Below, piece by piece: positions 1 through 7,160 of a DNA stretch of 64,000 nucleotides. The notes below the pieces were generated by a model. The model did not search any database. It had not been told where the DNA came from and saw only the letters and a program-made list of their open reading frames with translations. The translations under genes were made by a program, and so were the position numbers. Positions within the stretch are counted from its first letter, which is position 1, and every line of letters begins with the position of its first letter. Origin of the DNA: Thermoplasmatota archaeon (lineage in GTDB: Archaea; Thermoplasmatota; Thermoplasmata; UBA10834); assembly GCA_018818785.1 (NCBI GenBank), contig JAHIRF010000005.1, positions 248,001 through 312,000 on the forward strand, in the 5' to 3' direction.

Positions 1-1
1 T

Positions 2-163
2 TCATCCGTTCGCACTCCTCTTCTTCTCAATCTTCTTTCTGAATCTCATCCCCCACCCTTCTCTGACGATATTGGTGGAGCCGCAGCAAAAGCATTTCGC
101 AGGTTTGTCTGGCATGGCGATGTCGAGCCCGCATGCCGCACATCTGAACCTGAGGATCCTCAA
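2..163 (-). CDS. Small zinc-ribbon protein (53 aa)
   Basis: Read directly from the sequence; it is a short gene of 53 residues. It starts MRILRFRCAACGLDI, has a second pair in KCFCCGS, and ends with a very basic tail (RFRKKIEKKR). The two CxxC pairs about 17 residues apart form a classic zinc ribbon or rubredoxin-like knuckle. The start is TTG, sharing the four bases TTGA with the stop of the NifU-like gene upstream, and a GAGGAGG ribosome-binding site lies inside the end of that gene. Translational coupling is therefore likely. Role unknown; position at the end of the iron-sulfur cassette suggests metal handling or nucleic-acid binding. Confidence 0.72.
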   Translation of the reverse strand: MRILRFRCAACGLDIAMPDKPAKCFCCGSTNIVREGWGMRFRKKIEKKRSANG

Positions 164-666
164 TCTCTGTCCTCCTCATTCCTCGCCATTTTCTCTCTGC
201 GGTCTCTTATCGCATTCCTGAAAGCTATTATGGCGAGGTTGGCGCAGTGCTTGTGATCCTCCGGAAGTCCACCTAGCGAGTGTTCGAGTTCCTCTGCCCT
301 CAACTTCTCCGCCTCATCGATGGTCTTGCCAATGATCATCTTGGTCAGGCGGCTCCCGCAAGCTATCGTTGCGCCACAACCATCGGTATAGAAAGTGCAC
401 CGCGTTATGCGGTCTTTCTCCACTTTTATCCATATCTCCATGGTGTCCATGCATAGACCGTCAGCGACACCGTTCCCGTCCGCCTCGTCGATGGGACCGA
501 TGTTCGCTGGACTTCTGAACTCGGCGATGACATCCTTTGAGTAGATCGCATATTCATCCGCATCGATCGCGACCATTATGTTATCGACGAGTCTGTCGAG
601 CTCAGAAGACTCCCGGTTATTGTTCATGGTGTTTTCATCCATTCCTATTCGGTCCGTGAGGGCCAT
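160..666 (-). CDS. NifU/IscU-like iron-sulfur cluster scaffold
   Basis: About 168 residues, matching the NifU_N/IscU fold. The three scaffold cysteines are visible: C72 in GLCMDTMEIWI (with an Asp two residues later, as in IscU), C97 in TDGCGAT and C141 in HKHCANLAI. IscU-type proteins assemble [Fe-S] clusters and pass them to apo-proteins. The N-terminus runs into the NifX-like gene; internal ATGs at residue 9 (overlapping the upstream stop as ATGGATGA) or 14 are equally plausible starts, giving a 155-160 residue protein closer to family length. The Asn-Ile-Gly-Pro-Ile segment before C72 replaces the usual NxGxF motif. No IscS cysteine desulfurase is in the window. Confidence 0.85.
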   Translation of the reverse strand: MALTDRIGMDENTMNNNRESSELDRLVDNIMVAIDADEYAIYSKDVIAEFRSPANIGPIDEADGNGVADGLCMDTMEIWIKVEKDRITRCTFYTDGCGATIACGSRLTKMIIGKTIDEAEKLRAEELEHSLGGLPEDHKHCANLAIIAFRNAIRDRREKMARNEEDRD

Positions 667-1057
667 GTCCGTGATGTCCGGGTGATGTCCATGATCCCAT
701 GCGCGTCAGTTCGCCTCTCCTATACGCTTCAATCGCGGCACTGACAGTCCCAACGGGTTTCATGAAGGCAGCGATGCCACTCCCATCCAGAACCATGAAT
801 GCGTTCGGCCCCAGATTTCCAGTGATCACCACTTTTACTCCTAGGTCCACTACCTTTTGCGCTGCCTGGGTCCCAGCCCCGCTTGCGGAATCTTGGCCAG
901 GGTTTCTCACCGCCCGATGTGATCCATCTGCTTCGACAACGATGAAGTAACTGCATCGGCCGAATCGTGGATCCAGAGGCGATTCCATCGAATCGCCCGT
1001 CGCGCTCACTGCTATGCATTGACTATTCTCGTCTTTCTCAACAATTTTCGAATTCAT
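635..1057 (-). CDS. NifX/NifB-family dinitrogenase cofactor-type protein
   Basis: 140 residues from ATG (MNSKIVEKDEN). The core has the family signature: SMESPLDPRFGRCSYF followed by GVKVVITGNLGPNA and a C-terminal helix. Proteins of this family (PF02579) bind FeMo-type precursors or other metal clusters; outside nitrogen fixers they are common in archaeal redox cassettes with unknown ligand. The C-terminus is His/Gly rich (SPGHHGHGPHGPNRNG), a possible metal-binding tail. The open frame extends further upstream, but that part overlaps the zinc-ribbon gene in another frame and shows no family similarity, so the ATG four bases after that gene's stop was chosen. Confidence 0.85.
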   Translation of the reverse strand: MNSKIVEKDENSQCIAVSATGDSMESPLDPRFGRCSYFIVVEADGSHRAVRNPGQDSASGAGTQAAQKVVDLGVKVVITGNLGPNAFMVLDGSGIAAFMKPVGTVSAAIEAYRRGELTRMGSWTSPGHHGHGPHGPNRNG

Positions 1058-1061
1058 ATGA

Positions 1062-1370
1062 TCACTCACAACATTGAGTTCCTCGCATAATGGTGCCACA
1101 ACCTGGACACAGCATCCTGTTGCATGGCACACCCCTCGTCGTGTGGGGCACTCTCTTCCCGCACTTCGGGCACACGCACGTGGGCGACCCGAACGCGGAA
1201 CAGTCATCACTCGAGGGTTCTTGGTCCTCTGTCATTCCTTCCCCTCCAGAATCTCTGAGGGCCCACCCGTCTCGGATTACCAAGATTGCATCCACACCGA
1301 CATGGTCTGCCCCTGGGCCCGAATCCTGGGTCACCGTATTGGCGATATTCTCGATTGTATCCTGCACCAC
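1062..1370 (-). CDS. NifX-associated small zinc-ribbon protein
   Basis: 102 residues from GTG, preceded by an AGGAGAGG ribosome-binding site. The C-terminal half carries CVCPKCGKRVPH then a GVPCNRMLCPGCG segment, a cysteine pattern recurrent in small proteins encoded next to NifX-like and Mrp-like genes in anaerobes. The N-terminal half (ENIANTVTQDSGPGADHVG and onward) has no recognised domain. It lies between the Mrp ATPase (22 bases after its stop) and the NifX-like gene (4 bases before its start), so it is very likely cotranscribed with them. Function unknown; cluster or metal binding is the obvious inference. Confidence 0.75.
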   Translation of the reverse strand: MVQDTIENIANTVTQDSGPGADHVGVDAILVIRDGWALRDSGGEGMTEDQEPSSDDCSAFGSPTCVCPKCGKRVPHTTRGVPCNRMLCPGCGTIMRGTQCCE

Positions 1371-1392
1371 GTCCTCTGTTGCCTCTCCTCAT

Positions 1393-2235
1393 CTAGTTCA
1401 CCTCTTCCTCAACCAACTCGATAATCCTGTCAGTGATTGGTTCGAAGGCCTTCGATATGCCATTCGAGCCGCCCGCAAATGGTTTGCCATCATCACCGCT
1501 CCTGGCGATCTCGGGATCAATGGGGAGCTTTCCAAGTATCGGTATGGACATATCTCTTACCGCTCTCTCGACTCCGCCGTCCTCGAACAGTTTTATCTCC
1601 TTTCCACAATGCGTGCATTGCAGGCCATACATGTTTTCAACAAGTCCCAGTGTTCTCAGTCCGACTGCCTTCGCGAAATTGATGGACTTCCTGACGCTTA
1701 GGAGGGCGACATCCTGAGGTGTTGTCACTATGATTGTTCCGTCAGGGGATGGGACGAGCTGGGCTACGCTCAATGGCTCGTCTCCAGTGCCTGGAGGCAG
1801 GTCGACGATCAGATAGTCCAGTTCGCCCCAGGACACCTCTTCGAGGAACTGCTTTATTGCGCCCATCTTCACAGGCCCTCGCCAGATCACCGGTGAGTCT
1901 GTGTCCTTGAGCAAGAATGCGATTGAAACGACCTTGATCGATGAGCCGAACATGGCTGGCACGATCTTCCCGTTCTCGTCGATGTTCAATGGCAGGTTCG
2001 GCAATCCCAACATCTTGGGCACGCTTGGGCCATGCATGTCCGCGTCAAGCAAGCCGACCTTCCTTCCCTTCTTAGCCAGCCCTGCCGCGAGGTTCACGGC
2101 AACGGTGGATTTTCCAACGCCGCCCTTACCGCTCATCACTATGATCTTGTGCTTGACCCCCCTGAGGTTCTCCTCGGCGCTGTTGCCGGATTTCTCCTTG
2201 GAGGATGCCGCCTGCTTCCCAGTGAATGCGTTCAT
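1393..2235 (-). CDS. Mrp/NBP35-type P-loop ATPase, Fe-S cluster carrier
   Basis: 280 residues. Deviant Walker A VMSGKGGVGKST near residue 36, switch DADMHGPSVPKML, PPGTGDEPLS and the C-terminal CxxC in LQCTHCGKEI identify the ApbC/Mrp branch of the MinD superfamily, which binds and transfers [4Fe-4S] clusters as a homodimer. The N-terminal ferredoxin-like cysteines of eukaryotic Nbp35 are absent, as in most archaeal Mrp proteins. The ATG used here has a GGTGA ribosome-binding site; an upstream ATG at 2265 overlaps the DsrE stop but lacks one. Neighbouring NifU- and NifX-like genes support a cofactor-assembly role. Confidence 0.9.
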   Translation of the reverse strand: MNAFTGKQAASSKEKSGNSAEENLRGVKHKIIVMSGKGGVGKSTVAVNLAAGLAKKGRKVGLLDADMHGPSVPKMLGLPNLPLNIDENGKIVPAMFGSSIKVVSIAFLLKDTDSPVIWRGPVKMGAIKQFLEEVSWGELDYLIVDLPPGTGDEPLSVAQLVPSPDGTIIVTTPQDVALLSVRKSINFAKAVGLRTLGLVENMYGLQCTHCGKEIKLFEDGGVERAVRDMSIPILGKLPIDPEIARSGDDGKPFAGGSNGISKAFEPITDRIIELVEEEVN

Positions 2236-2258
2236 TCTTTCACCACTCTCCGTATGAT

Positions 2259-2645
2259 CTAGCATGTGAACACGCGGTCTGCGTCAGCAGCCTCAGCTGC
2301 AAAATCCATGAGATTGATGAACTCGACCCCTTCGATGAACGCTTTCTTGTCTATGCCCCTTGATTCCAGGCAAGGAATGCAGACCTGGACTTTGCCACCG
2401 CTCTTCACGAACGCGTCGATCATCTGCTTCACAGGTGCCATGCCCTCTACCGACTTCAGCTTCTCCGCAAAACCCTTCTGGACAAGCTTGACCCCGCTCC
2501 CGGTCAAGAACACCTTCGTCTTGATGCCAAGCGCGGATGATGCGCCTGCGCAAGCGAAGGCCATGGTCGCTCTTTCGACGTCCTCGTCTCCATGCGTTCC
2601 GACAACTATGAACGACTTCTTGCTGTAATCCTTAGTCTCTGACAT
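2259..2645 (-). CDS. DsrE/DsrF-like sulfur-relay family protein
   Basis: 128 residues with the DsrE-like fold: KSFIVVGTHGDEDVERATMAF, then KTKVFLTGSGV, and the conserved cysteine motif QVCIPCLESRG. Members handle persulfide sulfur or act as peroxiredoxin-like small proteins. A final VFTC places another cysteine at the C-terminus, reminiscent of DsrC-type tails, but the fold is not DsrC. The stop overlaps the upstream in-frame ATG of the Mrp gene. The gene sits downstream of DUF1847 after a 74-base gap with an inverted repeat. A role in sulfur transfer to the Fe-S assembly genes is inferred only from context. Confidence 0.82.
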   Translation of the reverse strand: MSETKDYSKKSFIVVGTHGDEDVERATMAFACAGASSALGIKTKVFLTGSGVKLVQKGFAEKLKSVEGMAPVKQMIDAFVKSGGKVQVCIPCLESRGIDKKAFIEGVEFINLMDFAAEAADADRVFTC

Positions 2646-2690
2646 TCTGATACCTATGTGATACTAGCGGCATCAGGGTCAAGTCGAGAA

Positions 2691-2708
2691 CGGCGAACAA
2701 GTTCGCCG
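2691..2708. promoter_or_regulatory. Perfect 8-bp-arm inverted repeat between DUF1847 and dsrE-like genes
   Basis: CGGCGAAC-AA-GTTCGCCG, arms identical except for the two central bases. As RNA it can form a 7-bp stem with a four-base loop. It lies 12-29 bases after the DUF1847 coding end (stop at 2720), so it may be a terminator, an RNA-processing hairpin that separates the two halves of the cassette, or an operator. No T-run follows on the minus strand. Confidence 0.45.
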
Positions 2709-2719
2709 CCCGCCAAATA

Positions 2720-3322
2720 TCAGTCTTCAGAAAGGCCGAATCTGTTCTCCTTGTAGTACGCACTGTATATGGCCCCGATGGGGTTGTGCGCGAGCACCCG
2801 GTCCTTCACTATGAGCGTCGTCACAGGTGCTTTCGAGTGCTTCGTGAAGAGTATGTCGTGACCGATGCACAGACCGATAGCGATGTTCATTTCAGTGCCA
2901 ACCTCTGCGAGGCACATGGCCTGTCCGATCGGATCGCAGACTGCTTCATTAGCATCATCTCCATGCATCTTGACGACTCCAAGGTCCGCCTTGTCTATTC
3001 CGCAGACCTTGCAGCATACTGAATGGACTTCGAAGTCGTTCTTTTGGAGGATGTCAGTGATGGTCCTTGCCTCCGATGAAAGGCCGACACAGAACGCCAC
3101 CCCGAGCTTCTTCATCCCCATCTCCTTTGCGTAGAGAATCAGTTCTTCGAGCCTCGTCAACTTCATGTAGTGCTCGGCCTCGATCTTGCCTGAGACGAGC
3201 ATGGATTCGAGGTCGAACCCCTCGTACTCTCTCTTGGCCTTCTCCGCCAAGCCGAAGCAGTCTTTACCCTCGTAGCAGTCCTTCTTGTCGCAGTGCGCGC
3301 AATCCGTTCGCATCTTCCTCAC
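2720..3322 (-). CDS. DUF1847 cysteine-rich metal-binding protein
   Basis: 200 residues. The N-terminus MRKMRTDCAHCDKKDCYEGK has the clustered cysteines (CxxCxxxxCxxGKDC) typical of DUF1847, and further cysteines recur at VAFCVG, VCCKVCGID, EAVCDP, QAMCLAEVGT and LCIGHDIL. Family members are found almost only in anaerobes and are annotated as metal-binding; no reaction is known. The spacing of 20 bases from the HTH_10 gene upstream indicates one operon with the DUF134 and HTH_10 regulators. A second in-frame ATG four codons in is an equally good start. Confidence 0.85.
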   Translation of the reverse strand: MRKMRTDCAHCDKKDCYEGKDCFGLAEKAKREYEGFDLESMLVSGKIEAEHYMKLTRLEELILYAKEMGMKKLGVAFCVGLSSEARTITDILQKNDFEVHSVCCKVCGIDKADLGVVKMHGDDANEAVCDPIGQAMCLAEVGTEMNIAIGLCIGHDILFTKHSKAPVTTLIVKDRVLAHNPIGAIYSAYYKENRFGLSED

Positions 3323-3342
3323 CGTCCCTTTTCGCAGCAGTA

Positions 3343-3978
3343 TCAGCAGATCTCTCTAATATGGCTCGCAACGAGCTTCCTCTGGGCTCTTCGCAAGATG
3401 ACATCGAGAGTCGCCTTTGATATCTCCAGCTTCTTCGCGAGCTTATCGAGCGTGATCTTCCTCGGAATCTCGAAGTACCCGAACTGGAACGCGATCTGGA
3501 GCACTTTCTCTTGAGCCACGGTCAGTTCGGAGACCGTTCTCATGACCGATACTTTTTCCACCTCGACCGTGCAACCTAAATTCTTGACCTTGGCCACAAG
3601 GTCTGTCAGGACCGCTGCGTTCGGAGCTATCACATTCCATTGCATCACGCCGTTCTCGCGGTTGGATGCGGAATCTAGGAAACATCCCGAATCGGCCATC
3701 AGCCTGCAGGCTGCACAAGTCTGGAGCTCAACGGTCCCAATGTGTCGGCCGGGTCCTGCGCTGGTGAGCTGCACGTTGCAGTTCGGTTCGATTGCGCGGA
3801 TCTTCTCGGCGAGTTCCTCCTGGGTGATCCCAGGATCCGCATCTATCTGGAGCAGACTCTGTCCCCCGGTTCCGTTCTTCGGTATGCATCTGAGTATCTT
3901 CACTGAGAGATCGCAACTGCTCGCCAGGCACCCTATCCAGTTGCCTGGTATCTTGATAAGGAGCGATGCGGATCTCAA
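3343..3978 (-). CDS. HTH_10 (bacterio-opsin-activator type) regulator
   Basis: 211 residues. The last 55 residues (LTVAQEKVLQIAFQFGYFEI, then a DKLAKKLEISKATLDVILRR helix-turn-helix) match the HTH_10 domain that ends archaeal Bat-like regulators. The N-terminal 140 residues contain a cysteine pair TCAACRLM and a further Cys in DSGCFL, a plausible redox or metal-sensing segment that I do not recognise as a named domain. Start is TTG, sharing TTGA with the stop of the DUF134 gene and preceded by GGTGAT. Likely controls the cassette it sits in, though its DNA site cannot be told from sequence. Confidence 0.82.
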   Translation of the reverse strand: MRSASLLIKIPGNWIGCLASSCDLSVKILRCIPKNGTGGQSLLQIDADPGITQEELAEKIRAIEPNCNVQLTSAGPGRHIGTVELQTCAACRLMADSGCFLDSASNRENGVMQWNVIAPNAAVLTDLVAKVKNLGCTVEVEKVSVMRTVSELTVAQEKVLQIAFQFGYFEIPRKITLDKLAKKLEISKATLDVILRRAQRKLVASHIREIC

Positions 3979-4337
3979 GCCCGATCACCCGTTTCCTTTC
4001 CTCGCCTCGATCGATTCCGACCATGGTCCTTTCGCGCGTCCGGGTCGATTGTGTGAGGGACATTTCTCGCGATCTTCAATGCTGCGCCATCGATCAACGA
4101 TTTTGCGGACTTGTGTCTAGCGCTCGACAATATCCGATTGAAAGTCGGTTGCGATACGTCCATCTTCTCTGCGGATTGTCCTTGTGAAAATCCTTCTAGG
4201 TCTGATAATCTGAGTGCTTCGAGCTCGTCCAGTTCCATCTCTATGATCGACAGTTCGCTCAAAGGAGTCCCCTGGGGTTTGAAAATCTTATGGTTCGGAT
4301 CCAGGCAGATCTTTCTGCATCTTTTCGGTCTAGGCAC
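3975..4337 (-). CDS. DUF134 (UPF0251) DNA-binding regulator
   Basis: 120 residues, beginning PRPKRCRKI and containing FKPQGTPLSELSIIEMELDE, EALRLSDLEGFSQ and the helix-turn-helix SAEKMDVSQPTFNRILSSAR, which together define DUF134. These small regulators are usually next to redox or metal cofactor genes. Start is GTG. There is no ribosome-binding site: a TTAAAG box lies about 30 bases upstream, so the transcript is probably leaderless. A perfect palindrome sits between the box and the start codon (separate entry), which suggests self-repression of the operon. The basic tail (RKDHGRNRSRRGKETG) is longer than in many relatives. Confidence 0.85.
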   Translation of the reverse strand: MPRPKRCRKICLDPNHKIFKPQGTPLSELSIIEMELDELEALRLSDLEGFSQGQSAEKMDVSQPTFNRILSSARHKSAKSLIDGAALKIARNVPHTIDPDARKDHGRNRSRRGKETGDRA

Positions 4338-4339
4338 GG

Positions 4340-4359
4340 TTATGAATAATAATTCATAA
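4340..4359. promoter_or_regulatory. Perfect palindromic operator upstream of the DUF134 operon
   Basis: TTATGAAT-AATA-ATTCATAA, two identical 8-bp arms with a four-base spacer, ending three bases before the GTG start of the DUF134 gene and lying just downstream of a TTAAAG box on the minus strand. A protein bound here would block transcription start, so it is a good candidate operator for DUF134 or HTH_10 autoregulation of the whole 0-4.3 kb cassette. Confidence 0.6.
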
Positions 4360-4427
4360 CTACTTTAAGATTTCCCCCGAATGGCGATTGCCTGATATCA
4401 TTCGACGTCAAATCGGGATAATGGATG

Positions 4428-4500
4428 TGGGCCCAACCGGATTTGAACCGGTGATCTACGCCGTGTAAGGGCGTTGTCATAACCGCTAGACCATGGGCCC
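4428..4500 (-). tRNA. tRNA-Val (anticodon UAC)
   Basis: 73 nt on the minus strand. The acceptor stem GGGCCCA pairs with TGGGCCC and the discriminator is A. The anticodon stem ACGCC/GGCGT encloses CTTACAC, giving anticodon TAC; the T arm is ACCGG-TTCAAAT-CCGGT. CCA is not encoded (the next bases are CAT). No intron. It lies between the DUF134 operon and iorB. Confidence 0.95.
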
Positions 4501-4554
4501 GTTGGGGCGGACCAGTTTATGCCCTACCTGTTCTTAAAACATTCTCAGGGCGGT

Positions 4555-5136
4555 TCATCGCTTCGCAGCATCGAAACCCATGGCGAATGCCTGGAGGTTC
4601 TCCTGTAGTCTCCTTGGAATGTTCATCTCGAGCGCCTTCTCGAAATGCTCCCTCGAGATTCCTGTCACTCCTGTCCCGACTAGCGCTCCTATCATGACTA
4701 CGTTCGAGGACATCGGCACGCCGGCCTTCTTTGCGACCTCCCCCGAGTCGATCATGAAAACACGAGCCGAGGTCTCTTCCATCTTCTTCTTGATCTCATC
4801 GAGACCAGGATACCTCATCTTCTGCGTGGACACGCTTAGGGGCACGACCCTCTCGGTGGAGCTGATGACCACGGTCTTCTTGGACGACTTGCAGACCGCT
4901 CTCTCGGTCTCGAGGAGTTCAAGCGAGAGTATTACATCCGCGTTGCCGTCGGTTATCAATGGACTTGAGTGGTCACCGATCCTCGCAGTGCAGACGACGG
5001 ACCCGCCTCTCTGGGCCATGCCGTGCGTCTCGCTCATTATCACGCCTTTGCCCGCTAGTATCGCTGCATCGCCGATTATCTTGGATGCGGTGATTATCCC
5101 CTGGCCACCCACACCTACGAGATAGATATCGACCAT
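4555..5136 (-). CDS. iorB: Indolepyruvate:ferredoxin oxidoreductase, beta subunit
   Basis: 193 residues. DIYLVGVGGQGIITASKIIG is the diagnostic start of the gamma-type domain of 2-oxoacid:ferredoxin oxidoreductases; SETHGMAQRGGSV and SSNVVMIGALVG follow. With IorA it oxidatively decarboxylates aryl pyruvates (from Trp, Phe, Tyr) to aryl acyl-CoA, reducing ferredoxin, or runs the reverse carboxylation. The ATG overlaps the iorA stop by one base (TGATG), so the two are coupled. The open frame extends upstream inside iorA but that part belongs to the ferredoxin region read in another frame. Confidence 0.95.
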   Translation of the reverse strand: MVDIYLVGVGGQGIITASKIIGDAAILAGKGVIMSETHGMAQRGGSVVCTARIGDHSSPLITDGNADVILSLELLETERAVCKSSKKTVVISSTERVVPLSVSTQKMRYPGLDEIKKKMEETSARVFMIDSGEVAKKAGVPMSSNVVMIGALVGTGVTGISREHFEKALEMNIPRRLQENLQAFAMGFDAAKR

Positions 5137-7010
5137 CACTGCACCTCCTTGATCGCCTTGTATGGGCAGACCTCGGCACATACTCCGCAACCCGCGCATT
5201 GAGCCTCGTCTATGGTCTGCACCTTGTCGACGCTCGATATCGCTGGGCACTGGAACTTCGTGACACAGGTCCTGCACTTCTTGCAGTCGGCCTGGTCGAT
5301 GAAGTGCTTCTTGATGATGGCCCCTTTCTCGTCCCTCTTTGCGATGAGGGCGCACTCTCTTCTGGCGATTATGACGGTGATGCTATCCTGAGCGAGCGCC
5401 TCCTTGATGGTCTCGGTCATCAAAGAGACACCATACGAATCGACGGTCCTTATCCACTTCACTCCACATCCTTTCACGACATCCTCTATCGGCAAGGATA
5501 TCGCATCGGGGTTTAACGGGTCTTTGCCGCTACCTGGGTGAGGTTGATGTCCGGTCATCGCGGTCGTGCGGTTGTCGAGGATCATCAACAGGAACTTGTG
5601 TCTTTGGTGGACCGCATTCACAAGTCCTGGTATACCGGAATGGAAGAATGTGGAATCGCCGATGAATGAGATGACGGGCAGGTCGTTTACCTTCGCAAGA
5701 CCTCCTGCAGTGCCAACGCTTGAACCCATGCATACAAGGAAGTCCGCAGTGCTGTACGGCGGTGCGACGCCCAATGTGTAGCAGCCGATATCCGATGCGA
5801 AGATCGCCTTCTTGTTAGTGGCCTTGTTGACCGCGAAGTATGTCGCGCTGTGTGGGCACCCTGCACACAGTACTGGCGGGCGCTTTGGCAGATCTTCAGG
5901 GAGTTCGCATTTCTTTCGGTCTCCCGCGCTTCCAAGACCGAATGCATTTCTCAAACCTTTCGCCACGATATCCTGATCTAACTCGTGCGCTCTCGGGAAC
6001 ACTCCATCGAGCTTCCCTACCACCTTGGTCTTCACCCCATCTCTCTGGATGATAGCCCTTATCGCAGTCTCCAGAATCGGTTCGAGCTCCTCTACCACAG
6101 TGACGATCTCGTGAGACTTCAGGAATTCTGTAACTTTTCTGACAGGCAGCGGATTGGAGAATCCCAGCTTCAGTAGGTCGACTGACAGGGAAAGGTTGAC
6201 TGCTGCATCCGAAGCGTAGTTCGCGGCGACGGATGATGCTATCATACCGTGCTTCTCGGAACCGCCGTTTATTCTGATGGATTTGTTGAACTCCGAAACC
6301 TCAGCGATCTCTTGAGCCTTCTTGAGTTGCTCGAGCAACACCAGGTGCCTGACCCGAGCGACTGCAGGGACCGTCACGAATCTCGTGGGATCCTTGACGA
6401 ACTCCTTCTTCTTTGGACCTTGGATGATCTCTCCCACATTGACAGGCCCGCGCACATGCGACACGCGCGTAGTTGTGCGTAGCATGACCGGTTGCTCAAG
6501 CTTTTCAGAGATTTCGAAAGCCTTCTTCGTCATCTCGTAGCATTCCTGAGGTGACGCAGGCTCGAAGAGTGGGAACCCTCCGAGAAGTGAATAGTACCTG
6601 TTGTCCTGCTCGTTCTGACTGGAGTGACATGACGGATCATCCGCGGTGACGAGCACGAAGCCGCCTCTAGTGCCTGTGTATGCGAAAGTCATCAGAGGGT
6701 CGGCAGCGACGTTGACTCCCACATGTTTCATGCTGACGATTGCTCTCACGCCCGAGGCCGCCGCGCCCATGGCGATCTCGGCTGCGACTTTCTCGTTGAC
6801 CGAATATTCGAAGTATATGCCCGCATCCTTGGCTACACGCGCGAGCGTGTCGCCTATCTCGGACGCTGGCGTGCCTGGATATGTAGTGGCGACTGATATC
6901 CCCGCTTCCAAGGCCCCCCTCGCGATCGCCTCATTCCCGAGAAGAAGGATCTTGGATCCCGGTTCGGCTGACAGAACCTTGTCCATGGTGTCCCTGTTAA
7001 CGATTTCCAA
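5136..7010 (-). CDS. iorA: Indolepyruvate:ferredoxin oxidoreductase, alpha subunit
   Basis: 624 residues, normal length. Order: pyrimidine-binding domain (TTYPGTPASEI, NEKVAAEIAMG) to about residue 200; middle domain; TPP-binding domain with ICSAGCPHSAT-like CAGCPHSATYF, the GDSTFFHSGIPGLVNA metal-binding motif and LDNRTTAMTGHQPHPG; and a C-terminal ferredoxin with two clusters (CKKCRTCVTKFQCP and CAGCGVCAEVCP). One of the first-cluster spacings is longer than usual, as is typical of IorA. Start is uncertain: TTG at 7010 or the ATG nine codons later. It likely uses aromatic 2-oxoacids from the aminotransferases elsewhere in the window. Confidence 0.96.
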   Translation of the reverse strand: MEIVNRDTMDKVLSAEPGSKILLLGNEAIARGALEAGISVATTYPGTPASEIGDTLARVAKDAGIYFEYSVNEKVAAEIAMGAAASGVRAIVSMKHVGVNVAADPLMTFAYTGTRGGFVLVTADDPSCHSSQNEQDNRYYSLLGGFPLFEPASPQECYEMTKKAFEISEKLEQPVMLRTTTRVSHVRGPVNVGEIIQGPKKKEFVKDPTRFVTVPAVARVRHLVLLEQLKKAQEIAEVSEFNKSIRINGGSEKHGMIASSVAANYASDAAVNLSLSVDLLKLGFSNPLPVRKVTEFLKSHEIVTVVEELEPILETAIRAIIQRDGVKTKVVGKLDGVFPRAHELDQDIVAKGLRNAFGLGSAGDRKKCELPEDLPKRPPVLCAGCPHSATYFAVNKATNKKAIFASDIGCYTLGVAPPYSTADFLVCMGSSVGTAGGLAKVNDLPVISFIGDSTFFHSGIPGLVNAVHQRHKFLLMILDNRTTAMTGHQPHPGSGKDPLNPDAISLPIEDVVKGCGVKWIRTVDSYGVSLMTETIKEALAQDSITVIIARRECALIAKRDEKGAIIKKHFIDQADCKKCRTCVTKFQCPAISSVDKVQTIDEAQCAGCGVCAEVCPYKAIKEVQ

Positions 7011-7160
7011 AGGAAATACCTTTTCGAGTGACCATTATCGTGCATTCAACTGATTCGGCGACCGAGACATAGGATGTCTCGGCACCTAGAAATAGGGACA
7101 TCGCAGATTCTCCCTTGTCTGCGATTCTAGCGATCTTCGATTACTCCAGGGGACATCTAC

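Noticed and set aside
635-1210. Extended N-terminus (51 residues) of the NifX-like gene
   Set aside because: It overlaps the zinc-ribbon gene in another frame, has no family similarity, and a good ATG lies just after that gene's stop.
5137-5355. Upstream extension of iorB
   Set aside because: It is the out-of-frame shadow of the iorA ferredoxin domain; the ATG overlapping the iorA stop gives the family N-terminus.
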